Shown: positions 43,881-54,252, counted from the first letter of the stretch. The stretch: DNA of 64,000 nt from Anaerolineae bacterium (GCA_022821805.1 JAJECX010000044.1:124001-188000), one strand, 5' to 3'. Notes: generated by a model from the letters alone, not told the origin. A program made the numbers and translations.

Positions 43881-43905
43881 TTCGAATTGCCTCCTGAAGC
43901 CGAGA

Positions 43906-44217
43906 TTAGAGCTTGATATCTTCTATGCGGAGCCGTGTGTAATACTGCCGATGGCCCTGCTTGCGGCGATAATTCGTGCGCTGGCGATATTTGTAGACGA
44001 TGATCTTCTTGCCGCGAAACTGCTCGACTACGGTCGCCGTTACAGTAGCGCCTTCTACCCTCGGCTGACCGATGCGGGTATCGTCGCCGTCGGCGACGAG
44101 TAGTACGTCCGAGATCTCTAGGGTTTCGCCGACTTCCTTCGGCAGACGGTCTACATCGACCGTTGCGCCGACCTCCGCTCGATACTGCTTGCCGCCACTT
44201 CGGATGATCGCATACAT
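43906..44217 (-). CDS. rplU: 50S ribosomal protein L21
   Basis: 103 residues: [20 protein letters not shown] at the start and the C-terminal [20 protein letters not shown] signature that contacts 23S rRNA. Normal length. A promoter at 44338-44365 lies about 120 nt upstream, leaving a leader that could carry an autoregulatory structure of the L21 type, though I cannot draw a confident fold. Confidence 0.97.
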   Translation of the reverse strand: MYAIIRSGGKQYRAEVGATVDVDRLPKEVGETLEISDVLLVADGDDTRIGQPRVEGATVTATVVEQFRGKKIIVYKYRQRTNYRRKQGHRQYYTRLRIEDIKL

Positions 44218-44337
44218 GATTCGCTACCCCAACCTTCACTTCGGTTCTCCGCAGCAGATGCCGGCAACGGCTCCGTCAACGGGGAAAATTGGCTCTACAC
44301 TAAAATGCCCCACATAATCCCGCAGGGCGGCAGCAAT

Positions 44338-44365
44338 TGTATAGCATTTGTCTGTGTTCAGTCAA
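44338..44365 (-). promoter_or_regulatory. Predicted promoter of the L21-L27-L31 genes
   Basis: Minus strand TTGACT (44360-44365), 16-nt spacer, TATACA (44338-44343). Confidence 0.65.
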
Positions 44366-44398
44366 GCGGGAGTTTAGGCTTCATCGCCAGCGCCGAAA

Positions 44399-45466
44399 TC
44401 AGGTGATGAACATCGCGTCGCCGAATGAGTAGAAACGGTAATTCATGTGTTTTGCCGTTTCATAAGCATCAAGCAGGCGCTTGCGTCCGACAAAGGAGCT
44501 GAGCATCATCAGCAGCGTTGAACGCGGCAGATGAAAATTGGTGATCATCGCGTCGACAGCGCGCCATTTATAGCCAGGATAGATAAACAGGCTTGTATTG
44601 GTTTCAAATGCCGCCACCTTTTGACCTCGGCCGGTTTCCTCATGAGCGCGGGGTTGGCTTGGGTCGCCGCCGGCATTCAATATAGCGGCGGTTTCCAAAG
44701 CGCGCGCGGAGGTCGTGCCCACCGCGACGATGCGTCCACCGGCCTGCTTGGCGGCATTGACAATCCCGGCATTGCGTAGATCGAGAAGCGCATATTCACT
44801 ATGGATTCTGTGATCACAAACCCGCTCGACGGTGACCGGCTGAAAGGTATCCAAGCCTATATGCAAAACGCAGGCTGCCAGCCTGACGCCTTTGCGCCGC
44901 AGTCTGCCGAGCAGCTCCGGCGTAAAATGCAGCCCCGCGGTTGGCGCCGCAGCCGATCCGTCGATTTCGCTGTAGACGGTCTGGTACCGTTCGCTGTCGG
45001 ATAAAGCCTGATTGATATAAGGTGGAAGCGGCATTTCGCCACCTTTGTTAAGGAATTCGCGCATGGGCTGACCAAACTCGACGACTCGCCGCGACAATTC
45101 CATTTGCTCGACAACTGCACAGTTTATATCTGTGCCAGGAATCGTCAGGCGCATGCCAACTCGCACATTTCTGCCGCCTACCAATGCCTCCCAGCGCCGC
45201 TCGGTGAGCTGCTTCAGCAGGAGGATTTCCACCTTGCCGCCGGTATCCGCCTTTACTGCGCGCAGACGAGCCGGTATCACGCGGGTTTTGTTGATCACGA
45301 GTACATCGTCGGCCGCAAGCAAGTCGACGATGTCGGAGAAAATATGGTGCGCGATGACGCCAGAGTCACGATCGAGCCTAAGCAGTTTGGCCGAGTCTCG
45401 TGGTTCGACTGGCGTCTGGGCAATATAGCGCGCCGGCAAATCGTAATCGAAGTCGGCGACATTCAT
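44399..45466 (-). CDS. queA: S-adenosylmethionine:tRNA ribosyltransferase-isomerase QueA
   Basis: 355 residues. Motifs: [20 protein letters not shown] at the N-terminus, [31 protein letters not shown], and the C-terminal [20 protein letters not shown]. It builds epoxyqueuosine on tRNA from preQ1 and SAM. Its ATG overlaps the ruvB stop by 4 nt (ATGA), the common ruvB-queA coupling. No other queuosine genes are in the window. Confidence 0.97.
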   Translation of the reverse strand: MNVADFDYDLPARYIAQTPVEPRDSAKLLRLDRDSGVIAHHIFSDIVDLLAADDVLVINKTRVIPARLRAVKADTGGKVEILLLKQLTERRWEALVGGRNVRVGMRLTIPGTDINCAVVEQMELSRRVVEFGQPMREFLNKGGEMPLPPYINQALSDSERYQTVYSEIDGSAAAPTAGLHFTPELLGRLRRKGVRLAACVLHIGLDTFQPVTVERVCDHRIHSEYALLDLRNAGIVNAAKQAGGRIVAVGTTSARALETAAILNAGGDPSQPRAHEETGRGQKVAAFETNTSLFIYPGYKWRAVDAMITNFHLPRSTLLMMLSSFVGRKRLLDAYETAKHMNYRFYSFGDAMFIT

Positions 45467-46494
45467 ATCAGGCGCTGCTGGCCCGCGGTTGGTTCTTCGG
45501 GGAAGTCAATGCCAAGGTGATGGTATGCGTGTTCGGTGCAGGCGCGTCCGCGCGGCGTTCGGTCGATAAAGCCTAGTTGAATCAGGTAGGGCTCGTAGAC
45601 GTCCATTATCGTGGCGCTATCTTCGCTGATGGCGGCGCCGATTGTGTCAAGCCCGACGGGTCCGCCGCCGAACTTCTCGATAATCGTCGAGAGGATGCGC
45701 CGGTCCACATCATCGAGGCCAAGATGATCGATCTCCATCAATTCGAGCGCTTGCTGTGTGACCGGCGCCGTAATCACGCCATCCGCGCGCGCTTCGGCGA
45801 AATCTCGCACGCGGCGCAAAAGACGCAAGCCAACGCGGGGCGTGCCACGCGCCCGTCGGGCAATCTCTGCCGCCGCTTCCGATCTGATCTCGACATTGAG
45901 CATCAGCGCCGCCCGCGTGACGATGCGCTCTATGGCGGCAGGGTCATAGAAATCGAGCCGAAATCGAGCCCCGAAGCGATCGCGCAAGGGCGAGGCCAGT
46001 AGCGCCAGACGGGTGGTCGCGCCTATCACGGTGAAACGGGGCAAGTTGAGCCGAAGAGTCTTCGCCGCCGGTCCCTTGCCGATGACGATATCGAGCACAA
46101 AGTCTTCCATCGCCGGGTAGAGGATCTCTTCGACCGCTTTTCCCAGTCGATGGACTTCATCAATGAATAAGATATCGCCTTTTTTCAGGTGAGTGAGGAT
46201 GGCGGCGAGGTCGCCGGCGCGTTCAATCGCCGGTCCAGCGGTAACGCGGATATTGGCTTTGACTTCATTGGCGATCACATAGGCGAGCGACGTCTTCCCC
46301 AAGCCCGGCGGTCCATAGAAAAGGACGTGATCGATGGGTTCGTTGCGGGCGGCGGCCGCTTCAATGATGATGCTCAGATTCTCGCGCACCCGGTCTTGAC
46401 CAAACATGTCGGCCAAGCGCTCTGGACGCAGCGCAATATTGTCTCGATCGGATTTCCTGGGTCGGCCGCTGACGAAACGCCCGTCTTCGCTCAT
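45463..46494 (-). CDS. ruvB: Holliday junction DNA helicase RuvB
   Basis: 343 residues from the ATG at 46494; a longer in-frame extension would cross the predicted promoter. Motifs: [15 protein letters not shown], Walker [10 protein letters not shown] (61-69), Walker [11 protein letters not shown], sensor 1 [18 protein letters not shown], and the C-terminal winged helix containing [16 protein letters not shown]. It drives branch migration with RuvA. It heads the ruvB-queA unit and is divergent from upp. Confidence 0.97.
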   Translation of the reverse strand: MSEDGRFVSGRPRKSDRDNIALRPERLADMFGQDRVRENLSIIIEAAAARNEPIDHVLFYGPPGLGKTSLAYVIANEVKANIRVTAGPAIERAGDLAAILTHLKKGDILFIDEVHRLGKAVEEILYPAMEDFVLDIVIGKGPAAKTLRLNLPRFTVIGATTRLALLASPLRDRFGARFRLDFYDPAAIERIVTRAALMLNVEIRSEAAAEIARRARGTPRVGLRLLRRVRDFAEARADGVITAPVTQQALELMEIDHLGLDDVDRRILSTIIEKFGGGPVGLDTIGAAISEDSATIMDVYEPYLIQLGFIDRTPRGRACTEHAYHHLGIDFPEEPTAGQQRLI

Positions 46495-46529
46495 TGAACG
46501 CGCTGTCGATTCCGCTACGATTGCAGGTG

Positions 46530-46557
46530 AGTATAGACGAGCGGATTGCGGTTTCAA
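46530..46557 (-). promoter_or_regulatory. Predicted promoter of ruvB-queA
   Basis: Minus strand TTGAAA (46552-46557), 16-nt spacer, TATACT (46530-46535); each box matches five of six consensus bases. Confidence 0.7.
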
Positions 46558-46625
46558 TGCTTGCTTTATAGAATCAGGGGCACAATATGCCGCATCCAAG
46601 GTTGCGCCAATCAGACAGGACGCTC

Positions 46626-47246
46626 ATGCGATTACATGTTTCATCCCACCCGCTTGTAAAGCATAAATTAACTTTGCTGAGGGACACAGCCACCGACCAT
46701 CGCAAGTTTCGCGAACTCGTGCGCGAGCTGGCGCTTTTGCTATGTTACGAAGCGACGCAGGATCTACAGTTGAAGCCCACGATGGTCAATACGCCGATGG
46801 GCGAAGCGAATGGCTGGGAGGCGAGTGAAGTTATCGGTCTGGTGCCAATCATGCGCGCCGGACTGGGGCTTGTGGACGGCATCCAGGAATTGCTGCCGAC
46901 GGTGCAAGTCTGGCATATTGGCTTGTATCGCGATGAAGCGACCCTGCGACCCGTTGAATATTACAACAAGCTGCCAGCTGCGCCGACGGTGCAAGTCTGT
47001 CTCGTGCTTGACCCGATGCTGGCTACCGGCGGCTCCGCCATTGCGACGGTCGATATTCTGAAGCGCTGGGGCGCTCAGCGCATTAAATATCTGGGCATAT
47101 TGGCCGCGCCCGAGGGCGTGGAAGCGCTATCCGCCGCTCATCCCAATGTGCCCATACATATTGCGGAATTGGACGAACGGCTGAACGATATTGGTTTTAT
47201 TGTTCCCGGCTTGGGCGATGCCGGCGATCGTATGTTTGGCACCTGA
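46626..47246 (+). CDS. upp: Uracil phosphoribosyltransferase
   Basis: 206 residues from the ATG at 46626 (AGGA upstream). Starts [18 protein letters not shown]; the PRPP-binding loop is [12 protein letters not shown], and the uracil-binding C-terminus is [12 protein letters not shown]. It makes UMP from uracil and PRPP. The promoter is unclear: TTGCGG at 46546 is 15 nt from TATAGA at 46567. Its stop overlaps the next start as TGATG. Confidence 0.97.
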   Translation: MRLHVSSHPLVKHKLTLLRDTATDHRKFRELVRELALLLCYEATQDLQLKPTMVNTPMGEANGWEASEVIGLVPIMRAGLGLVDGIQELLPTVQVWHIGLYRDEATLRPVEYYNKLPAAPTVQVCLVLDPMLATGGSAIATVDILKRWGAQRIKYLGILAAPEGVEALSAAHPNVPIHIAELDERLNDIGFIVPGLGDAGDRMFGT

Positions 47247-48313
47247 TGTTGCGCCTTTACGCCTTTGTCATCGTATTCAATGTCGCTTTGTCGACCGCTT
47301 TGCTGGCGGTTCCGTTAGCGCGCTATCTTAGCTTCCGCTTTGGCATAACGTCGGTGCCCGGCGGCCGCCGCCAAGAGCGCATCGCCATGCCAAAGCTCGG
47401 CGGCTTGGCGATATTCGTCGGTTTTACCGTTGCCATCATCCTGGCGCAGTTCATACCTATAGAGCGGGGCGATCCCTTTGAAATCGTTCGTTTGAGCGGG
47501 TTGATCCTCGGCGGAACGGTGATCTTCGTCCTCGGCGTAATCGACGATATTTTCGGCTTGAATTGGTTTCAGATCTTTCTTGGACAAATACTTACTTCGG
47601 CGATTGCCATCATCTTTCAAATCTTTATCGCCTTCTTCAATAATCCTATAACCGGCCTGCAAACCGGAGAATGGTCGCCTATCGTGACTGTCGCGCTGAC
47701 CATGTTCTGGTTGGTGCTGATGATGAATACGGTCAATCTAGTCGACGGTTCGGATGGGCTGGCTGGCGGCGTCGCGCTGATCGCCGCGCTTGTCCTATTT
47801 CTCAACAGCGCTTATCGGCAGGAGCCGCCGCAGACGAGCGTCAGCTTGCTGCCCTTGGCGTTAAGCGGCGCGCTTGTTGGTTTTCTTTTGCATAACTTTT
47901 ATCCGGCTCGTGTATATATGGGCGGAAGCGCCTGGTTTCTGGGCTATCTGCTCGGCACGTTGAGCATCATTGGCGGCGCGAAGATGGCGACGATCCTTTT
48001 GGTGATGGGTTTGCCGCTGATGGACTTGGGCTGGCAAATCGTCAACCGCGTTCGTCACGGGAACAATCCTTTTCGCGGAGACCGCGGTCATCTGCACTTC
48101 CGTCTGCTTGACAGCGGAATCTTCACGCCAAGGCAGATCGCGCTTGCCTACTATTCGATTTGCGCATTTTTTGGATTTCTTACGCTGGTGACCACCAGTC
48201 AGATGTTCAAGTTCATCGCCTTCGCCTTCATGCTGATATGCATCGCGATTGGCTTCATCGCTGTCGGACGAATTTCGGCGCTTCACGATGACGGCGGCGT
48301 ATCGTCGTATTGA
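47246..48313 (+). CDS. WecA/TagO-like undecaprenyl-phosphate sugar-1-phosphate transferase
   Basis: 355 residues, about ten membrane helices. The MraY/WecA catalytic residues are visible: VIDDIFGL (D100, D101), NTVNLVDGSDGLAGG (N164, D167, D170) and the HIH-like cytoplasmic loop GDRGHLHFRLLD. It transfers a sugar 1-phosphate (GlcNAc in WecA and TagO) from UDP-sugar to undecaprenyl phosphate, starting a surface polymer. The absence of a MraY-type UDP-MurNAc-pentapeptide signature favours WecA/TagO. It is translationally coupled to upp. Confidence 0.92.
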   Translation: MLRLYAFVIVFNVALSTALLAVPLARYLSFRFGITSVPGGRRQERIAMPKLGGLAIFVGFTVAIILAQFIPIERGDPFEIVRLSGLILGGTVIFVLGVIDDIFGLNWFQIFLGQILTSAIAIIFQIFIAFFNNPITGLQTGEWSPIVTVALTMFWLVLMMNTVNLVDGSDGLAGGVALIAALVLFLNSAYRQEPPQTSVSLLPLALSGALVGFLLHNFYPARVYMGGSAWFLGYLLGTLSIIGGAKMATILLVMGLPLMDLGWQIVNRVRHGNNPFRGDRGHLHFRLLDSGIFTPRQIALAYYSICAFFGFLTLVTTSQMFKFIAFAFMLICIAIGFIAVGRISALHDDGGVSSY

Positions 48314-49833
48314 TCTTCGTCGTCGGCAAAGACTTCCTCATCATCGAGCGGCTCATAGGTGAGTTCGTCGTCTCTGGACAGAGTCGATGCGCTATCATCG
48401 TTCGCGCCGCTCGCGGACGGTTTCGGCGCTGGACGTGTCCTTCTGGCCCGGACGCGCGGCTGCACGTCGCGTCCCTCGCCTTCGCTATCACTTGCCGATA
48501 CCCGGTCTGAATTTGCTGGCGAGATATCCGCCGTATCCGGTTCGCCAAAAGAGCGGGTCTTCATCGAAAAGGGGCGCGGGAAAAACTCTCCGCTTGCTCG
48601 CTTGTCGCCTTGGTCGGTCATGTCATCGTCAGCATGTCGACCGGACGAAGCCCTTGCGAATGGGCGGCTGAACGGCGCAAGCGGATCGTCCACTGGTCTG
48701 CCAGTTGCGGCGGCTGGCGGGTGAGCGGCAGACGATAGATCTTCATTCTCCGTCGTTGTCCTATCATCAATTCTGCGTTCAGCGGTATTTAGTTGAACCG
48801 GCGCCGATTGCTCAAGCGAAACGGTCGATCGCGGCGTCGAGCCCGGGGCATGCGCAAGGGATTCGGAATATGGCGACGCATCCACATCGCTGTCATTAAT
48901 GTTCAATACCGCGACGATGCTGCGGCTGACTGGTTCTCTGCCGGGTGGACCTGGAATCGGCAGCTTCAAGTCATAAACTGAGCGGATGATTTCAGCGCGC
49001 TTGCTTTCCGGCTGCTGTTGTTTACGAGCCGCCAGTCTCTTCCGCGTCTGTACACGCTTGTGTTCGTGCGCTTCCTGCCGCGACATCGTGATCATTTTGC
49101 CGTCGGCGAAGGTGGCGCTTTTGCCAGTCAAGCGCTCGATTAATGATTCCAGGGCGCCTAATCCAAGCACGACAACGACATCAATAAGAATGACCTGCAG
49201 TGCCACCAGGATGAGGCTGCCGACCAAGATCTCGACTCCGCGCGCGATGGCAACCTCAATTGCGCCGCCGACCCGCCAGGCGAACAAGAGCGATGCGGCC
49301 AGCGCCAGAATCAAGACGCTCTTGCGCCGGGCGCTCAGCCGGGTGTTCTGGCTGGGAACCATCGTGTTGGCTACGGTAAATGCCAGGTAGAACCAGAGCC
49401 AAAAGTCAGCTGTTCCAGTGAGGCGGGTGACGGCGCGCGCCAGCTCATCAATGGATCCCGCTGGCGAGAGAATGGCGGCCTCCTGCAGGCGAAAGATATG
49501 CGCGGCAATCGCCCATAGGCAGACCATACCGGCGATCAGCGGCGCAAGTCTGATCAGCGCATATCGAAGATTGCCCGCTTGCGGCGATACGCGGATGAAG
49601 TTCAGGCGCAATTCGCCAATTTCCTGCCGCTCGGGGAAGTCCACTGCGCGATCGGCGCGCACGCCGATCAGCCCGGCGATCAACCATACAGTTAATTCAT
49701 GCAGCAGTATGCCTGGCAGAAAGAGAATGTAATAGAGAATGGTGGTGGTCTGAAAGTTGTTTGTGATCAACCAGCCGACTTTGAATATATGCTGATGCAG
49801 CCAGCGCTCAATCTGGCGGAATAATGCGATCAA
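48283..49833 (-). CDS. Membrane protein with HEL motif and long disordered tail
   Basis: 516 residues. The N-terminal half (about 1-235) has five or six membrane helices, the first ending LFLPGILLHELTVWLIAGLI. The HEL(T)xW pattern resembles HELSHW seen in site-2-protease-like or chaperone-like membrane proteins but lacks the second His of HExxH. The C-terminal half (about 240-516) is polar, rich in Ser, Asp, Arg and Pro, ends very acidic (DDEEVFADDEDQYDD) and is probably disordered in the cytoplasm. Function unknown. It overlaps the 3' end of the WecA-like gene by 31 nt. Confidence 0.7.
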   Translation of the reverse strand: MIALFRQIERWLHQHIFKVGWLITNNFQTTTILYYILFLPGILLHELTVWLIAGLIGVRADRAVDFPERQEIGELRLNFIRVSPQAGNLRYALIRLAPLIAGMVCLWAIAAHIFRLQEAAILSPAGSIDELARAVTRLTGTADFWLWFYLAFTVANTMVPSQNTRLSARRKSVLILALAASLLFAWRVGGAIEVAIARGVEILVGSLILVALQVILIDVVVVLGLGALESLIERLTGKSATFADGKMITMSRQEAHEHKRVQTRKRLAARKQQQPESKRAEIIRSVYDLKLPIPGPPGREPVSRSIVAVLNINDSDVDASPYSESLAHAPGSTPRSTVSLEQSAPVQLNTAERRIDDRTTTENEDLSSAAHPPAAATGRPVDDPLAPFSRPFARASSGRHADDDMTDQGDKRASGEFFPRPFSMKTRSFGEPDTADISPANSDRVSASDSEGEGRDVQPRVRARRTRPAPKPSASGANDDSASTLSRDDELTYEPLDDEEVFADDEDQYDDTPPSS

Positions 49834-49864
49834 AAGCCCCAGAGCGCAGACTAACGCGAGAAAA

Positions 49865-50653
49865 TCAAGCGTTCGCAGATCGGCGTCCTTTCACACGCGA
49901 TGCAATTTCAATCAGTGCCGCAAAGTCATTGGCGACGAGCGAAGCCCCGCCAACCAAGGCGCCGTCGATATTTGGCTGCGCCATGAACTCTTCCATATTT
50001 TCGGGTTTTACGCTGCCGCCATACTGAATGCGAACCTCTTCCGCGGCGTCCATTCCGAAAAGCTCGGATACGGTATCTCGCACGGCCGTCTTAATGATGT
50101 CGTCCGCGATTTCTCCACTTGCGCTCCTGCCAGTGCCGATCGCCCAAATCGGCTCATAAGCGATTACCACTCTTGACATGTCGTCGGGCGCAAGACCATC
50201 CAGCGCCGCTCTAACTTGGGAGCGAACGAAGGGCACGGTTTCGCCCGCTTCGTTTTGCTCCAGGCTTTCGCCAACGGCGACGATCGGTTTCAAGCCGGCA
50301 GCCAGAATCGCCTTTGCTTTCCGGTTCACATTCTCATCAGTTTCGTTTAGAAACGCTCGACACTCCGAATGACCAATGATCGCGTAATCCACATGAGGCG
50401 CCAGCATCGAAGCTGAAACCTGCGACGTGTATGCGCCGCTCGTTTCCCAATGGGCATCCTGCGACGCCGCTTTGACAGACGACCCGCGCAGTTCCGCAGC
50501 GACCGCAGCAAGCGCGAGGAACGTAGGCGCGACAACCCGCTCAACATCGTCGAATTCGCCGATCATCGGCGTCAATTCGCGGACGAAGGCGACCGCTTCA
50601 TCCGGCGTCTTGTTCATCTTCCAGTTGCCCGCGATTACTGGCTTTCTCGCCAT
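49865..50653 (-). CDS. tpiA: Triosephosphate isomerase
   Basis: 262 residues from the ATG at 50653 (AGGAG upstream). Catalytic Lys in GNWKMNKT, His in IGHSECRAFLNETDENVN, and Glu in VIAYEPIWAIGTG; the phosphate loop is YGGSVKPEN. The segment IGHSECR replaces the usual IGHSERR. It interconverts dihydroxyacetone phosphate and glyceraldehyde 3-phosphate. Same strand as pgk and gap, with about 105 bp to pgk. Confidence 0.96.
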   Translation of the reverse strand: MARKPVIAGNWKMNKTPDEAVAFVRELTPMIGEFDDVERVVAPTFLALAAVAAELRGSSVKAASQDAHWETSGAYTSQVSASMLAPHVDYAIIGHSECRAFLNETDENVNRKAKAILAAGLKPIVAVGESLEQNEAGETVPFVRSQVRAALDGLAPDDMSRVVIAYEPIWAIGTGRSASGEIADDIIKTAVRDTVSELFGMDAAEEVRIQYGGSVKPENMEEFMAQPNIDGALVGGASLVANDFAALIEIASRVKGRRSANA

Positions 50654-50758
50654 TACTTGCTCCTCATGTGAAGTGGGACCCTGTTTCATTTCTACACCGT
50701 TTGCGCCAAATGCGCCAACAGCTTGCGGTGACCTCGCTTGGTATTCGGATTGCTGCGC

Positions 50759-51946
50759 CTAATGCTCCGCAATAGCTTCAATGCCCGGTAGCGCTTTGCC
50801 TTCAAGCAGTTCAAGGCTGGCGCCGCCGCCGGTGGATATGTGAGACATTTGCGGCGCCAGGCCAGCTTGTTCGACCGCCGCCGCCGAATCACCGCCGCCA
50901 ATGATTGTGGTTGCGCCCTGCGCCGTCGCCTCGGCGAGCGCTCGCGCCACACCAACGGTGCCCAGAGCGAAATTCGGCATTTCAAACACACCCATCGGTC
51001 CGTTCCACACAACGGTCTTTGCGCTAGCAATCTCTTGCGCAAACCTGTCAATCGTCCGCGGACCGATATCGAGCGATTGCCAGCGGGCGGGCACATCGGA
51101 AGTGGCTGGCGCTAGCTGTTGAGCGGCATCATTGCTGAATGAGTCGGCAATTCGCTGATCCAGCGGCAGGACTAGCTTGGCGCCGGCCGTATTCAGTATG
51201 CGGCGCGCGATATCCAGCGCCTCCGTTTCCACTAGCGAATCGGCCATTTCGCGGCCTTGCGCAGCGAAGAAGGTGTTCGCCATGCCACCGCCGACCAGCA
51301 GTCTATCGACCTTGCCCAAGAGCGCGTCGATGACGTCGATCTTGCCGGAGACTTTCGCGCCGCCCAAAATAGCCACGAAGGGCCGCTTCGGGTCCTCAAG
51401 GGCGGTGGCCAGATAGTTTATTTCGTTTTCCAGCAGCAGGCCCGCGACGGCGAGCAAATGCGCCGCCACACCAACGTTGGACGCATGGGCGCGATGCGCC
51501 GTTCCAAAGGCGTCATTGATAAAGATGTCGCCGTGTTGCGCCAGTTTCGCGGCGAACGTCGGATTGTTGCTGGTTTCTCCGCGATGAAACCGCGTATTCT
51601 CCAGCAAGATCACGCCGCCAGTTGGCAAGGCATTGATGGCGCTTTCGCTTTCGGTTCCAATGCAGTCCGGAGAGAAGGCGACATTGTCTCCAAGCAGCTG
51701 AGCGAGGACCGGCGCGACCGGCGCCAGCGACATGGCTGGCACATGCTCACCTTTTGGTCGCCCGAGATGCGACAGCAGGATGAGCGCTTGCGGTTTGCAA
51801 CTCAGAATATGCCTCAGCGTGGGCAAGGAGGCGCGAATGCGCGTCGTGTCCGTGATGGTATCGCCGTCCAGCGGCACATTGAAATCGACGCGAACCAGCA
51901 CGCGTTTTCCGCATAGGTCCACATCGCGAACGGTCAATTTGTCCAT
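50759..51946 (-). CDS. pgk: Phosphoglycerate kinase
   Basis: 395 residues, standard size. N-domain: KRVLVRVDFNVPL, SHLGRPKGE and LLENTRFHRGE. C-domain: FVAILGGAKVSGKIDVID, VWNGPMGVFEMPNFALGT and TIIGGGDSAAAVEQAG. It makes ATP from 1,3-bisphosphoglycerate. It lies between gap (with a terminator in the 67-bp gap) and tpiA, so it may have its own weak promoter or rely on read-through. Confidence 0.97.
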   Translation of the reverse strand: MDKLTVRDVDLCGKRVLVRVDFNVPLDGDTITDTTRIRASLPTLRHILSCKPQALILLSHLGRPKGEHVPAMSLAPVAPVLAQLLGDNVAFSPDCIGTESESAINALPTGGVILLENTRFHRGETSNNPTFAAKLAQHGDIFINDAFGTAHRAHASNVGVAAHLLAVAGLLLENEINYLATALEDPKRPFVAILGGAKVSGKIDVIDALLGKVDRLLVGGGMANTFFAAQGREMADSLVETEALDIARRILNTAGAKLVLPLDQRIADSFSNDAAQQLAPATSDVPARWQSLDIGPRTIDRFAQEIASAKTVVWNGPMGVFEMPNFALGTVGVARALAEATAQGATTIIGGGDSAAAVEQAGLAPQMSHISTGGGASLELLEGKALPGIEAIAEH

Positions 51947-51966
51947 GAGTCGGCTCCCTTTAACGC

Positions 51967-51990
51967 AAAAAGGCGAGGAGCTCCCCGCCT
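51967..51990 (-). terminator. Intrinsic terminator between gap and pgk
   Basis: On the minus strand AGGCGGGGAG and CTCCTCGCCT form a near-perfect hairpin (one mismatch) followed by a run of five T (the last A of the plus-strand A-tract starts the stem). It would end or attenuate gap transcripts before pgk. Confidence 0.7.
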
Positions 51991-52013
51991 AATGCTTGAC
52001 TCGCCGATATTGG

Positions 52014-53021
52014 CTATAGACGGTCGCCAACAAACTTCGTCAGATCGGCCGTCCGACAAGAGTAACCCCACTCGTTGTCATACCAGGTGATGACTTTCAC
52101 CAGGTTGCCTGCCACATCCGTTGCCAGGGCATCAATGACGCTGGAATGCGGATTGCCGATATAATCGGTCGAAACGAGCGGCTCGTGTGATACATTGAGG
52201 TAGCCACGCATGGGACCGGCGGAAGCTTCTTCAAACGCGTCGATCAGTTCAGATTTATCCGGTGCGCGGTCCACCGAGGCGACGAAATCCACCAGCGAGC
52301 CGGTCGGCGTCGGCACGCGAACCGCCATGCCGTCGAACTTGCCCTTCAGCTCTGGCACGACAAGGGCAACCGCTTGCGCCGCGCCTGTACTCGTTGGGAT
52401 CATGTTTACGGCCGCCGCTCGCGCTCGACGCAAGTCGCTATGCGGCAAGTCCAGGATCATTTGGTCATTGGTATAGCTGTGGATTGTGGTCATGAATCCT
52501 TGCTGAATGCCAAAAGCGTCATTGACGACTTTGGCGGCCGGCGCAAGACAATTGGTGGTGCAAGACGCGTTCGACAGCACATGATGCGAGTCGGAATCAT
52601 ACCAGTCCTGATTGACGCCGAGCACAATCGTAATGTCCTCGTTCTTGGCTGGCGCCGAGATTATGACCTTTTTAGCGCCTGCATCGATATGCTTCGAGGC
52701 GCTGGCTTTGTCGCGAAAGATGCCGGTGCTCTCAATGACGACATCCACTCCCAATTCGCCCCAGGGCAATTGCGCCGGGTCGCGCTCCGAGAGTGCTTTG
52801 ATTTCGTCACCGTCTACCACCAGAGCGCCGTCAGTCGCCTCGACGGCGCCTGGGTAGACGCCGTAATTTGAGTCATAACGGAAGAGATGCGCCATCGTAT
52901 TCAAATCGCCAAGATCGTTGAAGGCGATCACATCTATGTCGTCGGCGTAGTATTCGCGGATCGCTTTCAGTACCTGCCGGCCGATTCGTCCAAATCCGTT
53001 GATGCCGACTCGAATCGTCAT
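52014..53021 (-). CDS. gap: Glyceraldehyde-3-phosphate dehydrogenase
   Basis: 335 residues from the ATG at 53021 (GGAGAGG upstream); an upstream in-frame extension of 79 residues is ignored because it is poor protein and carries promoter-like sequence. NAD-binding start [20 protein letters not shown], catalytic C154 in [12 protein letters not shown], and the C-terminal [20 protein letters not shown] with Asn-Asp suggests NAD rather than NADP preference. It oxidises glyceraldehyde 3-phosphate, first gene of the gap-pgk-tpiA cluster. Confidence 0.97.
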   Translation of the reverse strand: MTIRVGINGFGRIGRQVLKAIREYYADDIDVIAFNDLGDLNTMAHLFRYDSNYGVYPGAVEATDGALVVDGDEIKALSERDPAQLPWGELGVDVVIESTGIFRDKASASKHIDAGAKKVIISAPAKNEDITIVLGVNQDWYDSDSHHVLSNASCTTNCLAPAAKVVNDAFGIQQGFMTTIHSYTNDQMILDLPHSDLRRARAAAVNMIPTSTGAAQAVALVVPELKGKFDGMAVRVPTPTGSLVDFVASVDRAPDKSELIDAFEEASAGPMRGYLNVSHEPLVSTDYIGNPHSSVIDALATDVAGNLVKVITWYDNEWGYSCRTADLTKFVGDRL

Positions 53022-53154
53022 TTCTTCCTCTCCTTCATCGCCATGCGATCGCGTCTGACAATTTTGCTGAAAGCTTAGTACAGAGCGCGCAAGAATAGAA
53101 TGCTGAATAGCGACATCGAGACACTTGCGGGAGCGCTCGCGCGCATATGCTGGC

Positions 53155-53183
53155 CGTATATTATGCTGTCGCGAAAATGTAAT
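53155..53183 (-). promoter_or_regulatory. Candidate promoter of gap
   Basis: Minus strand ATTACA (53178-53183), 17-nt spacer, TATACG (53155-53160); four of six matches in each box. Leader about 130 nt. Confidence 0.35.
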
Positions 53184-53254
53184 GCTTGGCCGGCCGCGAC
53201 GATGAGTGGCGACAGCGATAATACGATGCCCCTGTGAGCAGAGTCCGCCGTCTT

Positions 53255-54127
53255 TCAATTCGCGAAAGCCAGCAACTCAGACAGCCGGACCGGCTGCATA
53301 TTCCAGTTGCGAAGCAGGTTGAGACTAGGTTCAATCGCAAGCAGCGCCGACTTGACTGTGTGGTGGAGGATGATGGTGCCCGGACGCAGGTAGCCTCTAT
53401 AGTTCTTCAAAATTGTGTCTACGCAGACTTCGGGACATTGCTGCTCGGCGCAAACGCCATCCTTCAAATTCGGACCCCAGACGCGCGCGTACGAATCGTA
53501 ACTCGCTTGGGATTTGCATTCGCAGGTTTTGTCCTCGTTTCGCTTGGCGCAAATCGCGTCCTGCGAATCTAAGCCCCATAGAATCAGCGGCATGCTATAG
53601 CGTGCCGAGAGTTCCTTCAGCGCATCGGTGACGTGACCGTAGGGCGGACGGATGCCGATCGGCCGAAATTGGGATCCGAGCGCGCGCCGCATCACGCGCA
53701 GCGTTGGTTCCATCTCTTCGTCGATTAGCTGCTGGAGGCTCATGTCTGTGATGACGCGGTGCGTAAAGAGGTGACAGCCAAATTCATGCCCCATATCGCG
53801 CAAGCGCGGATACAAGTTTTCATAGCCCGGGTTCGGTCGCTCTAGATTGTTGAGTACTGCGCGTCCGGCGGGAAATAGCGTCAAGCGAACATTGCGCCGC
53901 TGGTATTCGCGTCCGATGCGCAGGGTATAATATTCGCTCCAAAGATCATCGTAGGTGAGGCAAACCTTGCGCTGTTCGGTGCGAACCTGGCGGATGACCA
54001 GTACGTCGCTGGCATCGGAAGAATGCGCTTTCAAGCCGAGGACAGTCGCCAGCGACGCGCCCGCTCCCCATTGCAAGAACTGGCGCCGCGTTATAGTCGA
54101 TGTTGATTCCGGTCTGGAGACTGGCAA
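53255..54127 (-). CDS. Polysaccharide deacetylase-like protein with Tat signal
   Basis: 290 residues from a TTG at 54127 with GAGG 7 nt upstream. The N-terminus [20 protein letters not shown] fits a twin-arginine signal. The NodB-type domain follows: [11 protein letters not shown] (TFDDG site altered to TYDDL), [12 protein letters not shown] (metal-binding His), IRPPYGHV and GTIILHHT. Extra cysteines around 200-240 suggest disulfides. It probably removes N-acetyl groups from a surface polymer, or is a degenerate member given the altered first motif. It lies between the gap promoter region and a hairpin-bearing gap. Confidence 0.8.
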   Translation of the reverse strand: MPVSRPESTSTITRRQFLQWGAGASLATVLGLKAHSSDASDVLVIRQVRTEQRKVCLTYDDLWSEYYTLRIGREYQRRNVRLTLFPAGRAVLNNLERPNPGYENLYPRLRDMGHEFGCHLFTHRVITDMSLQQLIDEEMEPTLRVMRRALGSQFRPIGIRPPYGHVTDALKELSARYSMPLILWGLDSQDAICAKRNEDKTCECKSQASYDSYARVWGPNLKDGVCAEQQCPEVCVDTILKNYRGYLRPGTIILHHTVKSALLAIEPSLNLLRNWNMQPVRLSELLAFAN

Positions 54128-54229
54128 GCGCTACCTCTGAGTTATGTACATTGAAGTGGCGGGTATCGGCGGTCGGGATTCAGATATGGCGCAGGTCAAA
54201 GGTGAAACGAGCGCATCAACCAGGACTTA

Positions 54230-54252
54230 CGGCAAATCATTATCCTTTGCCG
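54230..54252. other. Hairpin in the gap before the deacetylase gene
   Basis: CGGCAAA (54230-54236) and TTTGCCG (54246-54252) with a 9-nt loop; no T-run on either strand. The rest of the 236-bp gap shows nothing clear. Confidence 0.35.

Noticed and set aside
53022-53258. In-frame 79-residue N-terminal extension of gap
   Set aside because: Poor protein composition, no ribosome site, and it covers promoter-like sequence; the ATG at 53021 has a strong ribosome site and gives the canonical start.
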